A stretch of DNA of 64,000 nucleotides from Chinchilla lanigera (GCF_000276665.1 NW_004955447.1:16872854-16936853); one strand, 5' to 3'; positions 1 through 11,540 are shown, numbered from the stretch's first letter. Notes: a model not told the origin generated them from the sequence alone. Translations and numbers: made by a program.

Positions 1-139
1 TTTTTTCTGTGGCTTCTTCCACTTGTTTTTTCACTTCTGCTGCTATTATTTCAGAGAATTCCATCTGTTGGCTTCTGATTTCCTCTATCTCTTTGTGCTC
101 TGGACTTGTCCTGGTTGGGTTGGGCATTTGGGATTGCAT
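1..139 (-). pseudogene. LINE-1 ORF1 N-terminus, cut by window edge
   Basis: On the minus strand an ATG at 139-137 opens a frame that stays open to the window edge (46 codons). It begins MQSQMPNPTRTSPEH and continues into a charged, heptad-like stretch rich in E, K and Q, as expected for the coiled-coil N-terminal part of the LINE-1 ORF1 RNA-binding protein. The assignment rests on the upstream leader: the last 70 or so bases before the ATG align with bases before the ORF1 region of the second, clearly identifiable LINE-1 at 25400-25500. Whether the rest of ORF1 is intact cannot be seen. It is listed as a pseudogene by caution only. Confidence 0.6.
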
Positions 140-1073
140 TTTGCTTCTTTGTCTTGTTATTTTCTATTTTAATTTGTTTCCTGTGTTAATACTTGTAGAT
201 TTCTTATGTTAGATAGCCTTCTCACTGGTGTCAAGGCTTTCCTAGGAGGTGTCTGTTCCTCTAGATGTCTTCTAAATGTAGATGGTTCTTGGTCTTTATG
301 CCTATTCCAAGGACCTACCTTCCCAACATATTAAGTCTAAGAAATTGTCATCTATTTGACTGAGGGCCCATTCCTTTAGTCCTGGACTATGGTAATGGTA
401 TGGTTATGACTCCTTACAATTGCAGTGTTGTCATAATGGGAGTTGGGAGTGGTTATGGCATGTATGACATCCTGGTTAAAGTAGTTCATTTGGCAATAAA
501 AATAGACTCTAATACAGCCTGGGTACTAACAAACTGTGGTAACTATTAGCCTGATATCTATAACTGTATAAGGGAGGTCTACAGAAATATAATATAACCC
601 AACTTCTACCAGGAATTTGTATGCAATGATTTTTTTTTTTCCACTTAGTAGAGTGATTTTGTCCTGTTGTGGGAGGTTCAGGAGGATAAGGGGTGGGATG
701 GGGAGATGATGAGGTTAGATATAGTAGGGACAAGGTTGGAGGGCACAGGATGACCATCCAGGCTTTGGGTGATTGTAGGGCACAGGAGGGAAGGATTGTA
801 AGAAAAGGCCTAGGAGTTTTGAAGTGAACCAGAAAGAGAAGAGACAGTGCATGCAAGTGTGATAAAGTCAAGCAAGATTGTTCATGAAAGAGAGAAAGAG
901 GACGAGTAGAATAAAACAGAAAGAAAGGTTAGAGATCACCTGTTGGCCTGTATTGCTGATATTGCGTGGGGTATTTCCACACCTCTAACTCTGCCTGTTT
1001 GTTGCGTGTGCCTTAGCTAGGGCCCTACTGTGACACTTGCATTCCCGCAGGTCTCTGGGCCCTGAGTCCCACT

Positions 1074-1242
1074 GGTGGAGGGAAGAAGGGGGGATCTCAG
1101 GCTTCTCTCACCAACCGCGCCATCCCAGGTCAGTGAAGGAAGGGAGATGAACTCACACTCGCCCACTGGCTGGGGCATCCCGGGTCGATGGAGGAAGGGA
1201 GGAGCACAAACTCAGACTCCTCTTGCTGGCCCTGCTGTCCCA
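1074..1242 (-). repeat. Three tandem units of about 55 bp in the L1 leader
   Basis: Units at about 1074-1127, 1128-1182 and 1183-1242 share GGTSRRTGRAGGAAGG-like starts and CATCCC/GTCCCA ends, with moderate divergence between them. Because they lie at the far 5' end of the antisense LINE-1, they resemble the promoter monomers of rodent LINE-1 families, although shorter than mouse monomers. Confidence 0.5.
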
Positions 1243-1245
1243 GGG

Positions 1246-2988
1246 CAATCCTTTTCTACCTTTAAATCATCTCTAGATTCCTTATGATACCTAATACAAT
1301 ATCAGTGCTATGTAAATAGTTACACTGCATTGTTTGGGAAATAATGTCAAGAAAAAGTCTATCCATGTTTAGCATAGCCACAAATGTTTTTTCTCAGTAT
1401 TTTGATGTGCAGATGGTTGGATCTGCACTTATAGAGCCCACAGAGAGAAAGCTGACTGTAGATGCTACTTTTAGGACAAAAAATGTTTTACATTTTCAAA
1501 CAAAAAGATTCTCTGCACTGTCTTGCAAAGCTCTCCCAATGGAATAGCCAACTCATTTCCTCAGCTATCTGTAAACTCCTGAAGTCAGAGACTGAAGCTG
1601 GCTTTCCTTTTCCAGTACACTTGGGCCTGCTCTCAGCAGCCCTGTGACGTTCAGTGAAGACTTTCTCCTGGCATTACTCAGTAGAGAAAGCTGATAGTGA
1701 TTCCAGCCAACCTCACAGCCACGGAGGCCATGTGTCTGTGGCATTCTCTTTCCAGGTCTTCGTGCCCTCTGAGGTAGGACAGAGATGCAGGGACCGGTCC
1801 TGGCCTCAGAGCCCTCACACCCAGCTTGTGGGCTGGGCCAAGCGGGGCTCACGTGGTCTGCGTCAGGTGGAGGAGAGTTCAGCGTGCAGGCTGGGGACGA
1901 TGTTCTGACGGAAAGGCCACAGCAGCAGTGATGTGGGCTGGCTCCATTCTTATACCCGCTTCATCTGGTGCTGGCCTGGCCTCCAGCCTGGATCCCTCAG
2001 TCTCACTTAGGGGCTCAGGACTCAGCTGAGGCTGCCCCAGAGGTGTCTCTGGGGTTTGTTGCTTCTGTTGTTTGCAGCGCTGGGTCGGAACTTGTTCTCC
2101 CCGTGCTGTGCTTCCGGTTCCCCACTGAGGCTTTCGTGCTGGGACTTTCTGTATGCACCTCAGGTATCTCAGCTCGTGCTTTTCAAGCTGGCTGTTAATT
2201 CACTTACACATTATTTCTTAGGAAAGTCACACCAGAAACTCTTAAAAATGTGTAATCTGGGACGTGAGGGCGATCTGGCTGTGATATCTGTCACCCCATT
2301 GATTGCCAGGGTGGATGCGGCTGATCTGGCTGGCTAGGCGGGTGTCCCCTTCCTCCCTCAGCGCTCCATGTGCGTCCCTCCCGAAGCTGCTCGCTCGGTG
2401 GAAGAGGACGACCAGCCTGACAGAGGAGGACCGGTCCTCGGTCAGGGGTGGAGGAGAGCTGCACTCCCCTGTGAGAACCTCCAAACAGGCTCTCAGAAAT
2501 GTGTACTCCGGGTTGAGAGTCAAGCATGCGTTGAGGCCCTGGGTTCCACCTCTAAAATACCGAACTCCTGGCCACTGCCTAACATGCAGTAGGTCTGTTC
2601 TCAACTAGGGTGGCAGCCAAATCAGATAATCACCCAGGGCCTCAGTCTCCTCCAAAGGGGTTCCGGGAAACAGCTGGGAAGGGGTTCCTCAGGGGCCGGA
2701 GTTGGCGGCAGGACAGAGAAGGGCCTGTGTACTGCTTGGAACCAGCTTCCCTCTGCCCCTGCAGAACCCTGGAGTGCAGTGTGCTCCTGCTGTTGATCCT
2801 GCAGAGGTAACCATGGCGTAAGGCCCCTTCCTCAGGCTGAGCAGTTCTACAAGGAAAGGCTGTGACGGAGGCATCGGCAGCCAGTTCTTGGGGACCTGCA
2901 GAAGTGATGAGGTGAATGGGGCACACCTGTGGGCGGGCGCAGTGCCACTGCAATAAGAGTGGTAGACGCCAGCATTCATGGAGCGTAC
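1246..2988. other. Unassigned sequence, no gene recognised
   Basis: No repeat or coding family was recognised. Several overlapping open frames of 60-120 codons occur on both strands, mainly between 1560 and 3060, but they overlap one another, have no recognisable motif and look accidental in this moderately GC-rich stretch. Confidence 0.5.
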
Positions 2989-3851
2989 TACCACCTTTCC
3001 CCCAAAATACGACCTAATTGGGAAGTAGGCCCTATCAGGATTTTTTGGGAAGCGCATATATAAGCCTTACCCCTAGGAATAAGCCCCAGTTAAGATTCTC
3101 AGCCAGATGGATCCGTTTATTATGTCCTTTGTAGAACACAACAGCATATTGAATCATAAAATAATATTGATGTGTAATATAAATAGTATTATTGACATTA
3201 ATACATAAATGATAATATAAATTTTAATTAGGTATGTGTAAATACCCAAGTGGTGGCTCCCGATGACAGGTAAATACTTACGTAAACAGACAACCTTGAG
3301 ACTTACTGTGGAATGACCAGTCGGGGAACAGACACGGCGCATGAAGTCGTGTGCACTTGGTAAGGGAGGACATGGCTGTGTCTAGCACGAGTCTGTATAC
3401 ATCACCTGTTGTACGGGACATGCTGCACGCGGATAAAATGCACGTTTTCTGAATTTCGGCGCCTGCAGTTTCTCATCACTTCTGTGTGGACCAGCACTCC
3501 CAGCTGGCGTACTGTTGCCACCCCTGACAGCTGTGTTGCCAGCACACTCGGAGCAGGCCGCCTGGACAGGAAGTGCTCACTTAAGAAGAGCTGTGTTGCT
3601 GGCTGTGAGAGATGGGGCCAGTGGTTCCACAAGAAATTGAGTGGCAAGACAGGCTGCAATTCAGGGCATGGAGAGGTACGACAGAAGAGGATGACATGAC
3701 TGTATTTAAATAAATGTAGATTTTTGTATATGAAGAAATGTAGATTGTCGTACATGGAAAAGAAAGACATGCCCTGAAAACAAGCCCCATGGCATCTTTT
3801 GGAGCAAAAATTAATAAAAGATTCCCTCTTAATTTTCAGGGAAATACGGTA
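2989..3851. mobile_element. Probable DNA transposon relic with degraded terminal inverted repeats
   Basis: The left end reads TACCACCTTTCCCCCAAAAT and the reverse complement of the right end reads TACCGTATTTCCCTGAAAAT, about 15 of 20 identical. Just inside both ends are AATAAGCCCC or ACAAGCCCC-like motifs, and the left end has a CAGTTAAGAT...CAGCCAGATGG stretch typical of an interspersed family whose ends read TACCGTATTTCCCCGAAAATAAG. The interior (about 860 bp) has no recognisable transposase. No clear target duplication was found. A related 15-bp end motif occurs alone at 21067. Confidence 0.5.
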
Positions 3852-3854
3852 TTT

Positions 3855-4040
3855 GCTAGGCACTGTTGTAAGGACTTCACATGCATGATCACATGAGGCC
3901 CACTGCCACCCTACGAAATAGACGTTTTATTCTATTATTGTGTGCATTTTACAAATGGAGTAACCGAGGCTCAGAGAGGTTGAATAGTTTACCTCAGTTT
4001 GCCCGCTGGTAAGGGTTATACCTGGGTTGGGAAGAATTCC
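3855..4040 (+). repeat. MIR SINE
   Basis: The order of motifs fits MIR: GCTAGGCACTGTTGTAAGG, then a CCACCCTACGAAATAG segment, then ACAAATGGAGTAACCGAGGC and CAGAGAGGTTGAATAG. It abuts the end of the preceding DNA element. Confidence 0.75.
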
Positions 4041-4320
4041 TGTGGCCTTCTAGAAGGGTAACTTTTGCTAGGAATTTCAGACCTACACCATTCGTTTATT
4101 TAACTAGTTACCCATTCTTTTTATCATTATGAAGAGCCTTCTTCCTATGTTCCAGAAGTTACAAAACTAAATCAAGCACATCTCCAGCCTTCCGGAGTGC
4201 CTCAGTCTGGTCTGCAGCATTTGAAAAGCCAAGGAGAAGGAAGATGAGGCTGCAGGGCCAGGCCTGTCTCCCTCCTGGGCCAGCCACCTGTGAGCCAGGG
4301 TTTGCTTGCAAAAGACCTGA

Positions 4321-4510
4321 GGGCTGAGCTTGGTGGCGCATGCCTGTGATCCCAGCACTTGGGAGGCTGAGGCAGGAGGATCCTTGAGAGTTTGAAATGA
4401 GCCTGGGCTAGAAAGTGAGCTCAAGGCCAGCCTGAACTGTATAGCAGTTCTCTGTCTCAAAAAGACAAAAAAAAACCAAAAAAACAAAAAAAACAAAAAC
4501 AAAAAATAAA
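4321..4510 (+). repeat. B1-type SINE with A-rich tail
   Basis: The element has a B1/7SL-derived body: GGTGGCGCATGCCTGTGATC, CCCAGCACTTGGGAGGCTGA and GGCAGGAGGATC, followed by a CAAGGCCAGCCTGAACTG block and CTCTGTCTCAAAAAGAC before a long A-rich tail with C interruptions. The pol III A-box and B-box regions are recognisable. An ID-like right half is absent, so this is a B1 monomer. Confidence 0.85.
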
Positions 4511-5009
4511 CACCCTCTAAGTAAGGCTCACTGGGGGAGGGGCTACATTGCAGAAATTAGTGTCACTGCAGAACCTTTGGCGCTGGCTCCATAAAGAAGC
4601 AGCATTTTACAATCATAAAGGAGTTACTGCAGTGATCCACTGTCCTGAGCCTTTTTCTGGTTATCTTTGCTACTTCTTTGAAAACATACCGGAGCATGGT
4701 GAAAAGCTCTTATCTTTCCACACTATTCTGTGGAAATGTAATTGTGATAGGCAGGTCCAGTTAGGGCAAGCTTCTGTCTGTGTCAAATGCACATGCTGGC
4801 TGCTGGGTATCCCCACAGCACCCGAGGTGGGTTGCTGAGCCAGGTGGAGTTCACCATTCACAGCTGACTGTCTGTATAGACTTGGGCACATTGCGGAGAA
4901 CTGGGACCAGTTCTGTTTCATCATTAAAGGGTTAATACCGCTACTCAGGTTTCCAGAGGCGGTGAATGACTCTGAACCACTAGGAAAGTAGGAACTTTGT
5001 CCAACTCAC
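4511..5009. other. Unassigned sequence
   Basis: No repeat or gene was recognised. Open frames on both strands between 4548 and 4924 overlap and lack any family signature. Confidence 0.4.
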
Positions 5010-5080
5010 CGTTGCATTTTTTTAGTGCCTGGCAGAGTGCCCGGTAGCTTAGTAGGTGCCCAGTCAACATTTATTGCTCA
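5010..5080 (+). repeat. L2 3' end fragment
   Basis: GTGCCTGGCAGAGTGCCCGG followed by TAGTAGGTGCCCAGTCAACATTTATTG matches the 3' terminal pattern of L2 (tgcctggcacatagtaggtgctcaataaa). Confidence 0.6.
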
Positions 5081-5140
5081 TTTTGAAAATAGGTACTTTT
5101 GATGTGTCCTTTTCTCTTTCTAATGGTTACATGCAAACTT

Positions 5141-5300
5141 GGTTTTCATTTTGCTGCTGAGGACCAGAACCCAGGCCTTGCACATGTGAAGCACACACTC
5201 TACCACATTCTTGTTTTGTGGTCCAGACCAGCCTCGAACTTGCCACATAGCCCGGGCTGGCCTTCACCTCCTGAGGGTGGACTGCAGGCCTGAAAGTGCA
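5141..5300 (-). repeat. Old B1/ID dimer SINE, antisense
   Basis: Reading the minus strand, a B1-like half (CAGGAGGTGAAGGCCAGCCC, with GGCTATGTGGCAAGTTCGAG) is followed by an ID/tRNA-like half (AGAGTGTGTGCTTCACATGT, GCAAGGCCTGGGTTCTGGTC). It is strongly diverged. Confidence 0.65.
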
Positions 5301-5389
5301 CCTCGAGAGAATCCCAGCAGCTCAGGCTCTTACAGAATCACTTAGGGGTTTCAGGTCTAAGCTACTACCAAACCATACTACTTCCTGTT

Positions 5390-5665
5390 TCTTGAGTACC
5401 TTGTACATGCCAGGATCTGTGCTAAACAATTTAGTAATAATAATGCCCTTCTGGCTAACTAACAAATAGCTAATGTTTATGTAAAGTGCAACTGGGAATG
5501 CTTTACACACAGTAGCTCATTGACTAGGAGCTGCACTGGATCACTCTCCTCACCTTACTAATGAGAATGAGAAAAACTAGGCTCCGTAGGTCGGTTGACT
5601 TGTGTAAGGTAGCTCAATCTAGGATCCCAACCCACGGTGCCGTGGCTGTCCAGCTGAAGGAAAAT
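5390..5665 (+). repeat. MIR SINE
   Basis: A diverged MIR: CTTGAGTACCTTGTACATGC, then CACAGTAGCTCATTGAC, then TACTAATGAGAATGAG and a GTAAGGTAGCTCAATCTAGG segment in the expected order. Confidence 0.55.
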
Positions 5666-7743
5666 GCTGAGGCCTCTTGTTGACCCGGGAGGCAGAATTC
5701 CAGGGTTCTGGAGCACTGTTTGGGTTGTCCTGCTGGGCACCTTTGGGTGTGGAATGGATACAGAGGACTCTCCTTAGCCATCCTGAGGCCATGGGCTTTG
5801 TACCTTCAGCAGTATCCCAGGGTGCCCTGTGTATTGGCTTTGAGCAAGTTTATTTCCTGTTGCGGGTGGCTCCTTGAGAAAAGCTCCCCAGTGAGTTTCT
5901 GGGAGCAGAGAAGCTTGTGTTGGGAGCTGTGGGCGGAAAAGCTGTGTCTTTGAAGTTCTTGGCTTTTCTTCAGTGGTGTGACTTTTGTGGTCCTACAGTG
6001 ACTTCTCCGTAGACTTGGACAATGGTGGCCCTCAGGGAGAGGCGAAGGCCTTCAGAGAGGCCAGGGAGAGCCAGCACACCTGAGCCAACCGCTTCCGGGC
6101 ATCTGTGTAGGGAGCCTGGCCTATCCCCCCGACACATTCCAGGGCACATAGACTCCAAGCAACCTGACGACCAAGAGCCACACAGGCGCCAGCAACGCCC
6201 GCCTGGGGCTCCCCGTGCACCGCGGCACACTGAACTCTTCCTCTGTGTCCTTTCCTGGGCTTGCTTTCTGCTTTGTCATTAACAATTTATTTCGACTTTA
6301 AACATTTCTTTATTTGAGCATTTTCTCCAGGTGATTCAAACACTATCAAATGAACTGCCAGACTACGCTGTGTGAAAGTTTGAGCGGCCAGGAGACTTTT
6401 CCCAAGGACCATGGGGCAGCTGGCGGGGACGCTGAGCGATTGGTGGTTACCCGATCAGTAGCCGCTGATTGAATGACTAGGTGTCATAAAGGGTTACAAA
6501 ACCACCAAGAGTGGGGAGTGAAGCAGGAGTCCAGTATCACCGAATTTTTCTTTAATAGTGAGTGACAGCTCAGATTTTATGTGGCAAAGGGCTGATGGGA
6601 AGGGATACAGTAAGGTAAATCCCTGGGTTTGAGTCTGAGCGCCCCATGATCCTTGGTGACTGAGAGTGGACAAACTCAAGAAGCGCTGGATCGGGCACAG
6701 GAACCCAGAGCTCTGCCTTCAGCCGCCGTCACAACGACCTCTGAACCTGCTCGATGCCGTGAGGGTGGTTCCGGGGGCCAGCATGTTTAGCGATGTCCTT
6801 GGCCTCCACCCACCCAGGCCCACACCGTACACCTTTGTCAGCTGTGTCTCCCGATGCGGCTGTTTCAGGGGTTAGCCCCAGGTCTAGAGTGACTGGGGTC
6901 TCAGCTGCGTTTCTGCTGCCATAACTATCTCAGTGTGCGCAGTTTGTAAAGAGCACAGTGATGCCTCAGTTGTTGAACTCAATTTGTTCCACATTTCCAT
7001 TTGAACACGGAGAGGTTCAGCACGTGAAATACTTTTCCTATAAACGTAATGGAAACCCAACTGTTTGGTTCTGAGGCCCAAAAATTACACTTATAAATTC
7101 ATGTTTCCAGAACTTTAACAGATTTTGCAATGATTTCTTTCCTCAACTCTCCCGTTGCTCTCCCAGTTTTCCTCTAAGCTTCACAGCTGGTAGCTCCACT
7201 GTCTTTGGATCCTTTGTTTACGATATCTTACTCAAGTAACGCTCCAGAAGAAGCACCGTGGCAAAGGTCTGAATGCGCTGCCTGGAGCGTTACCTGTCGT
7301 CTGGGCGAGAGAGGACTCCAACAGAAGCGTCCCCCTTGTGTCCACGGCGGGATGTGGTAAGTGACTCGCTCTTGGCCTATAGGAGGTTTTCCAGGTCGGG
7401 TTTTTGGTTCAACTGTCCTGTCAAGCACAGTTACAAACTCTGAGCTGTACTTTGCCGCACATTTGCTCAGCTGAACTTCACTCTTCTACTATTGGCGAGT
7501 TTGAGCTTAGAGCCGTTTGAGGAGGGGGTGTCGCTGCAGAGCACGGCTGGGGGTCTGGCGAGGGCCTTCCTGCTGCCTAACGTGGAGGAGGCATCACTTG
7601 GGAGACAGAAAGCATTTGAGCTCCAGCCTTCTTTGTTTTGATAAAGGTACTGGTACCATCGACCCACACTCTTGACTTTATCTGACCCTCATTACCTCCC
7701 AAAAGCCCTACGCCCAAATACTATCAATGTATGAATCTGGCTG
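5666..7743. other. Unassigned mostly unique sequence
   Basis: No gene was recognised. Overlapping 60-90 codon frames near 5970-6280 on both strands show no family signature. A T/A-rich patch around 6273-6320 and ordinary mixed sequence fill the rest. Confidence 0.4.
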
Positions 7744-7836
7744 GGGGAGCTGGGGTGTAGCTCAGTGGCAGAAAACTTGCCCAGCATGTGCCACGTGCTG
7801 AGTTCCATCCCCAGCACCATAAAACAAAACAGAAAG
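7744..7836 (+). repeat. ID-like (tRNA-derived) SINE
   Basis: GGGGTGTAGCTCAGTGGCAG is the A-box of a tRNA-Ala-like SINE, followed by the B-box region GAGTTCCATCCCCAGCACCA and a short A-rich tail. It is a SINE and not a tRNA gene, because it has no cloverleaf acceptor stem and has a tail. Confidence 0.85.
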
Positions 7837-8097
7837 TATGAATTTAGGGATTAGGTCTTCCATAATTTCTTTAAGGATAAACTTTTGGGAGACACATTCA
7901 AGCCATAATAAGCAGGTTCGGGTGAAGGGCCTGTGGACCACCATTGGTAATCACCAGCAAGGGTGCTGGGGGTGTCAAGGGCACAGGAAAGGGCTGGGAG
8001 AGGCATGCACTGTAGAGATGAGACTTACAGTGGACACTGGGAGTTTGGCAAATGGTAGAATCCTGGAGTGCATTGCTATGGTCTCAGAGGGAAAGGA

Positions 8098-8280
8098 ACT
8101 CGGTGTAGTGATACATATGTGTAATTCCAGCACTCTGGGAAACTGACACAGGAAGATCCAAGTTCAAGCCCAGCCTGGGCAACTTTGACCTTGTTTCAAA
8201 AAATGAAAAAAAGTAATAAAATGGGCAAGGGATGTGCCTCAGTGCAAAGGTCCTGGGATTAATCCTTACTGCAGGTTGGG
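8098..8280 (+). repeat. B1-ID dimer SINE
   Basis: A B1-like left half (GTGTAATTCCAGCACTCTGG, CCCAGCCTGGGCAACTTTGA) is followed by an A-rich linker and a tRNA-like right half (AGGGATGTGCCTCAGTGCAA, GGTCCTGGGATTAATCC). The dimer design matches the lineage-specific SINE seen elsewhere in the window. Confidence 0.8.
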
Positions 8281-8374
8281 AGGCAGTGCGGGAAGGAAAA
8301 ACACCAAGAGCTACTTGGACACCCTGTGAGCTGGAAGAGACGGTGGCCCTGGCCCAGAACCTTGGTGTGGGCAT

Positions 8375-8485
8375 GCAGACTTTCTTAACTCAGCCTAGTT
8401 GCTCATCTGTCAAATGGGGCCGATAGCATTCGCCTCCTGGAGCCCCTGAGAAGTTTGGAGACATGTATGGAGATACCTATATTAG
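8375..8485 (-). repeat. MIR SINE fragment, antisense
   Basis: TTCTTAACTCAGCCTAGTTG and CTCATCTGTCAAATGGGG followed by a CCTCCTGGAG segment fit the antisense MIR core. Confidence 0.55.
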
Positions 8486-8944
8486 ACACTCAGCCAGCAT
8501 CTACAGTAAAACAGGGCCCTTGAAAACATCAGCCATTGCTGTTACTATGACTACTATCAAGTTTCACACGGCACCTTCCTGTTGAGAGCTGGAGAGCCAG
8601 TGGTGGGCCCTTAGCAGTCTGTCGTCCCAACTGAGACATGTGTAAGCCTTCCCAGGCCATCCGTGCCACTTGTAATAGCCGTGTGAGCTGCCGTACAGAA
8701 GTCCAGGACAACACCGTAGGTATTTTTTATGGAAACCCACAGGAATGTGAAGCAATAGACTCTTCCTGGTGGACAAGAATCAACAGGTAATGGTGGAAAG
8801 GAACCAAGCAGGAAGGGAAACATCCTTTCTACTTAGAAATGCTTCATTGATTTTACTTTTTATATTCTTAAAACAATGAAAATATCATGTAGCACCAGTC
8901 TGTGGGCTGCGCACCAGACCAGCTACAGCTCAGTCTCCACACCA

Positions 8945-9112
8945 CCTTGAAAGCAGCTGGTCAAGTGTGTCACTGTCTCCCACCCAGGAAACAAGAAGGC
9001 CCGGGGAGGTTGGCTGTTTGCCCCCATGCAACACAGGTAGTGAAAGAGTAGGAACTTGAACCTAGACGTTCTGCCTCCAAAGCATGAACTTTCAGCCACA
9101 GTCCCGTGCATA
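8945..9112 (+). repeat. MIR SINE
   Basis: The segments CCCAGGAAACAAGAAGGCCC, GAGGTTGGCTGTTTGCCCCC, ACACAGGTAGTGAAAGAG and GAACTTGAACCTAGACGTTC follow MIR order. Confidence 0.65.
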
Positions 9113-10206
9113 GCTCACACAAGGGTTGAAGGGAGAACTCTGGAGACATTAACAACATCCAGACGACCGTTCCCCACTTATTATCCACGTGTCCTCATTC
9201 TCCATCTTATTTTCTTCCACACGCACACACATCTGTTGGTATTCCATTTAATTTCAATTCTTTTCATCTTTTTTTCAATAAATATTTTATTTATATTTAA
9301 TGCTATATTTAAAACATCAGGCACTAGAAGGCCCTTCAAAGGAATAGGCACTGAGGATGTCTGAAGAAAATGCTCCGACAGTGGTCTTTATCTCCTACAG
9401 CTGAATGTGATTTCCTCCCAGATGCGGTCCCAGTAACTCGCTGAATTGATCTTTGGTGTTTCAGTACCATCTGAAACGGCACCAAGGTCTGAGCTATCCC
9501 AGGAACCTGGGGAAGTGACGCAGAGCTGCAAACCTGGGGGCTGATGGATTTGTACCCGCTCCGCTTGGCCTGTTTGATCTTCGTCAACAGCCGTGTTAAT
9601 GAGCTGATAGAGCACAAGACCCCTGGCACCAACTGCCTCAGCCAGAAGCACCGGCTTGGTCCTCCCTGGGACAAATGGTGGGACAGCCCCGAGAGGTCTG
9701 AATGGTGACACCCAAGCGGCAGCTGGAACCAGGAAGCTGGATAGGGTTTCTCTGGGCTCCAGGAGCTGGTTGGATGCTTTGCTTCTTGAGGTCCGCTGCC
9801 AGTGTTGCAGGCCAGACCTTCACGATTTTTCTAAAGAAAATCTCACTCCTGTAGGCAGCCTCGCAGGAGCCAAGTCTGCTTCCTCCAGCAGCCTAACACT
9901 CGGGAGGTGGGCTCAGCCCCTGCAGCCTGGCCTCATCACCTTGCTAAGGTGGCCCCAGACTGCAAAGAGGTGCTAATAAGCTTTGAGGAGGAAGCAGATA
10001 CCGAAACCAGGAAAGGAGAGCAACTGCCAAAGGGATACTTTAGGTCCGCCCCCTGGGTGTGTGTCCTGGTCACTGTTAGACTTTGGGACCTTTTGGGACT
10101 TTGTCCTCATGGGCCCTCTTACAGTGTCACCCAGCCTCTCTCAAGCACATCCGACTGCCTCTGCCTGCCTGCCGGCCCGATTTCAACCCTAGCAAGCTGG
10201 GCTGGC
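9113..10206. other. Unassigned sequence
   Basis: No gene or repeat was recognised. Open frames of up to 112 codons on both strands between 9336 and 9976 overlap each other and appear accidental. An AT-rich patch lies at 9260-9315. Confidence 0.4.
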
Positions 10207-10465
10207 GTATTCTGGACATTCCCTGAATCAGCAATTACCCTGTTTGCTTTGTGTGTGCCTGTGTCTGGCTCCCTCCGGTCCACTTCGTGTTTTGAGGTTC
10301 ATCCACACTGAAGTGTGTATCACTACTGCTCTCCATTTCATGGCTGAATGATATTCCATTGTATGCATTCTCCGCAATGTGTCCGTCCACTCCTCTGTAT
10401 GTGGACACTTGGGTTGCGTCCACATTTTGGCTGTTGTGAACAGTGCTGTTGTTCGTATCAAGTGC
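10207..10465 (-). pseudogene. Antisense LINE-1 ORF2 C-terminal fragment
   Basis: On the minus strand the frame at 10461-10228 reads ALFTTAKMWTQPKCP, then DTLRRMHTMEYHSAMK, which matches the pattern of the LINE-1 ORF2 C-terminus (an ALF.IAK.W.QPKCP block followed by a ...TMEYYSAIK block). It is an old, truncated, non-functional fragment. Confidence 0.8.
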
Positions 10466-10710
10466 AGGTCCTTTTTTACAGCTGTGCTACAACTGCTTAA
10501 CCAGTGTCAAAGAGGCAGATCAAGGCCAGAGTCCTATACTGATGACGAGAAGATTCCCCCACACGTCACTCAGAGTTCAGTGCTCATGGATGAATACAAG
10601 GGCTCTTCAAGTCTGTGCTCACCTAAAGCCAAGCCCCACACGGACACACTACGGATGGGTACGAGCGCTGGGAAATGTTGGGTTCTGCTCCAGGACGCTT
10701 GTTGGGGTGG

Positions 10711-10837
10711 GAGGCTGAACCAGGCCCATCCAAGACTAGTTTTTCTAAGTCTGCTTCACATTTTTTTCTAGAAAATTAGAATGTCACTGTGCCTCACTGA
10801 ATTTTTGAATCTCACTAAGACTTAGTTTCCTCAACTC
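10711..10837 (+). repeat. Inverted-duplication arm A
   Basis: This segment is the near-exact reverse complement of 11811-11938, about 90 percent identical by eye with one 5-base gap. It carries a shared block CTAAGTCTGCTTCACATTT and another GTCACTGTGCCTCACTGAA. Part of it resembles antisense MIR. Confidence 0.85.
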
Positions 10838-11009
10838 AAATGGGGTGGTAGTGAGGGTGAACAGCTGTCTTGGTTTACCTGGGAAATTAGTCAGTATGGG
10901 TGAGGACTTTGAACATATATTTCCTCTTCCTTATTCCCCATTAAAAACAAAACAAAATGAAATATTGATTTTCTTATGAAAGAAAGAAAGCATAATCCAC
11001 TTTAATTTA

Positions 11010-11540
11010 CGAACATACCTTTATTGACCAACTACTATGGGCCAGGCTCCACTTTTGGCTCTGAGGATATATCAGTGAACAAAGCAGACAGAAATCCCCA
11101 TCCTCCGTTTATATTCAAGGGGGAGGAGAGAGAGACAGCATGTGAATAGTTAGTGTGCTGGGATCTGGCAACCACTCTGCAGGGAGAACGCCGAGGAGAG
11201 CAATGCAATCAGGTGTGCCGGGCAGCGGGAAGCCTGCGGCTTTCCATTGTCCGAAGAGTGGTGCGACCAGGGTGGACTTCCTGGAGAAGGTGACATCTGG
11301 AGAAAAATTGAAGGAGAGGAAGCAGGAGCCAGGTGTGTTTTGGGGGTATGTTCCACCCCCAGGGGAGCAGCAAGGGCAACTCTGAGGCAGGAACAAGGGT
11401 GTCGTGTGGAGAAGAGGTAAGATGGCCGATGGAGCAAGGAGCGGTCCTGTCAGGGAGGCATGGGAGCCCGGCTGGTCTGTGGTAAGGTCACGGGCTGTTA
11501 TAGAGAGGGTTGGAGGCTTGGGCAGGAGTGGCAAAGGCTT
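11010..11540. repeat. Possible old L2-like or other ancient mammalian repeat
   Basis: CTTTATTGACCAACTACTATGGGCCAGGC, then GGATATATCAGTGAACAAAG, resembles the antisense L2 3' end (first quoted part spans 11021-11049). The following purine-rich segment with GGTGACATCTGGAG and GATGGAGCAAGGAG motifs is probably part of the same relic. The family call is tentative. Confidence 0.4.

Larger units (their letters stand above)
1..1245 (-). mobile_element. LINE-1, 5' end (leader plus start of ORF1), antisense
   Basis: The stretch 140-1245 is the 5' leader of the minus-strand LINE-1 whose ORF1 starts at 139. The leader is pyrimidine-rich on its own strand and ends (distal side, 1074-1242) in three imperfect tandem units of about 54-60 bp, each containing a GGAGGGAAG-like purine core followed by a CATCCC or GTCCCA end. 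Tandem promoter monomers are known for other rodent LINE-1 leaders. The exact 5' boundary near 1245 is estimated from where the tandem units stop. Confidence 0.6.

Noticed and set aside
3402..3863. 153-codon minus-strand frame in the DNA transposon relic
   Set aside because: It spans the degraded transposon end and has no transposase motif, so it is not treated as a transposase gene.
7744..7836. A tRNA-Ala-like gene
   Set aside because: It has the tRNA-derived A-box and B-box but lacks a closed cloverleaf and has an A-rich tail. It belongs to a repeated SINE family seen many times in the window.
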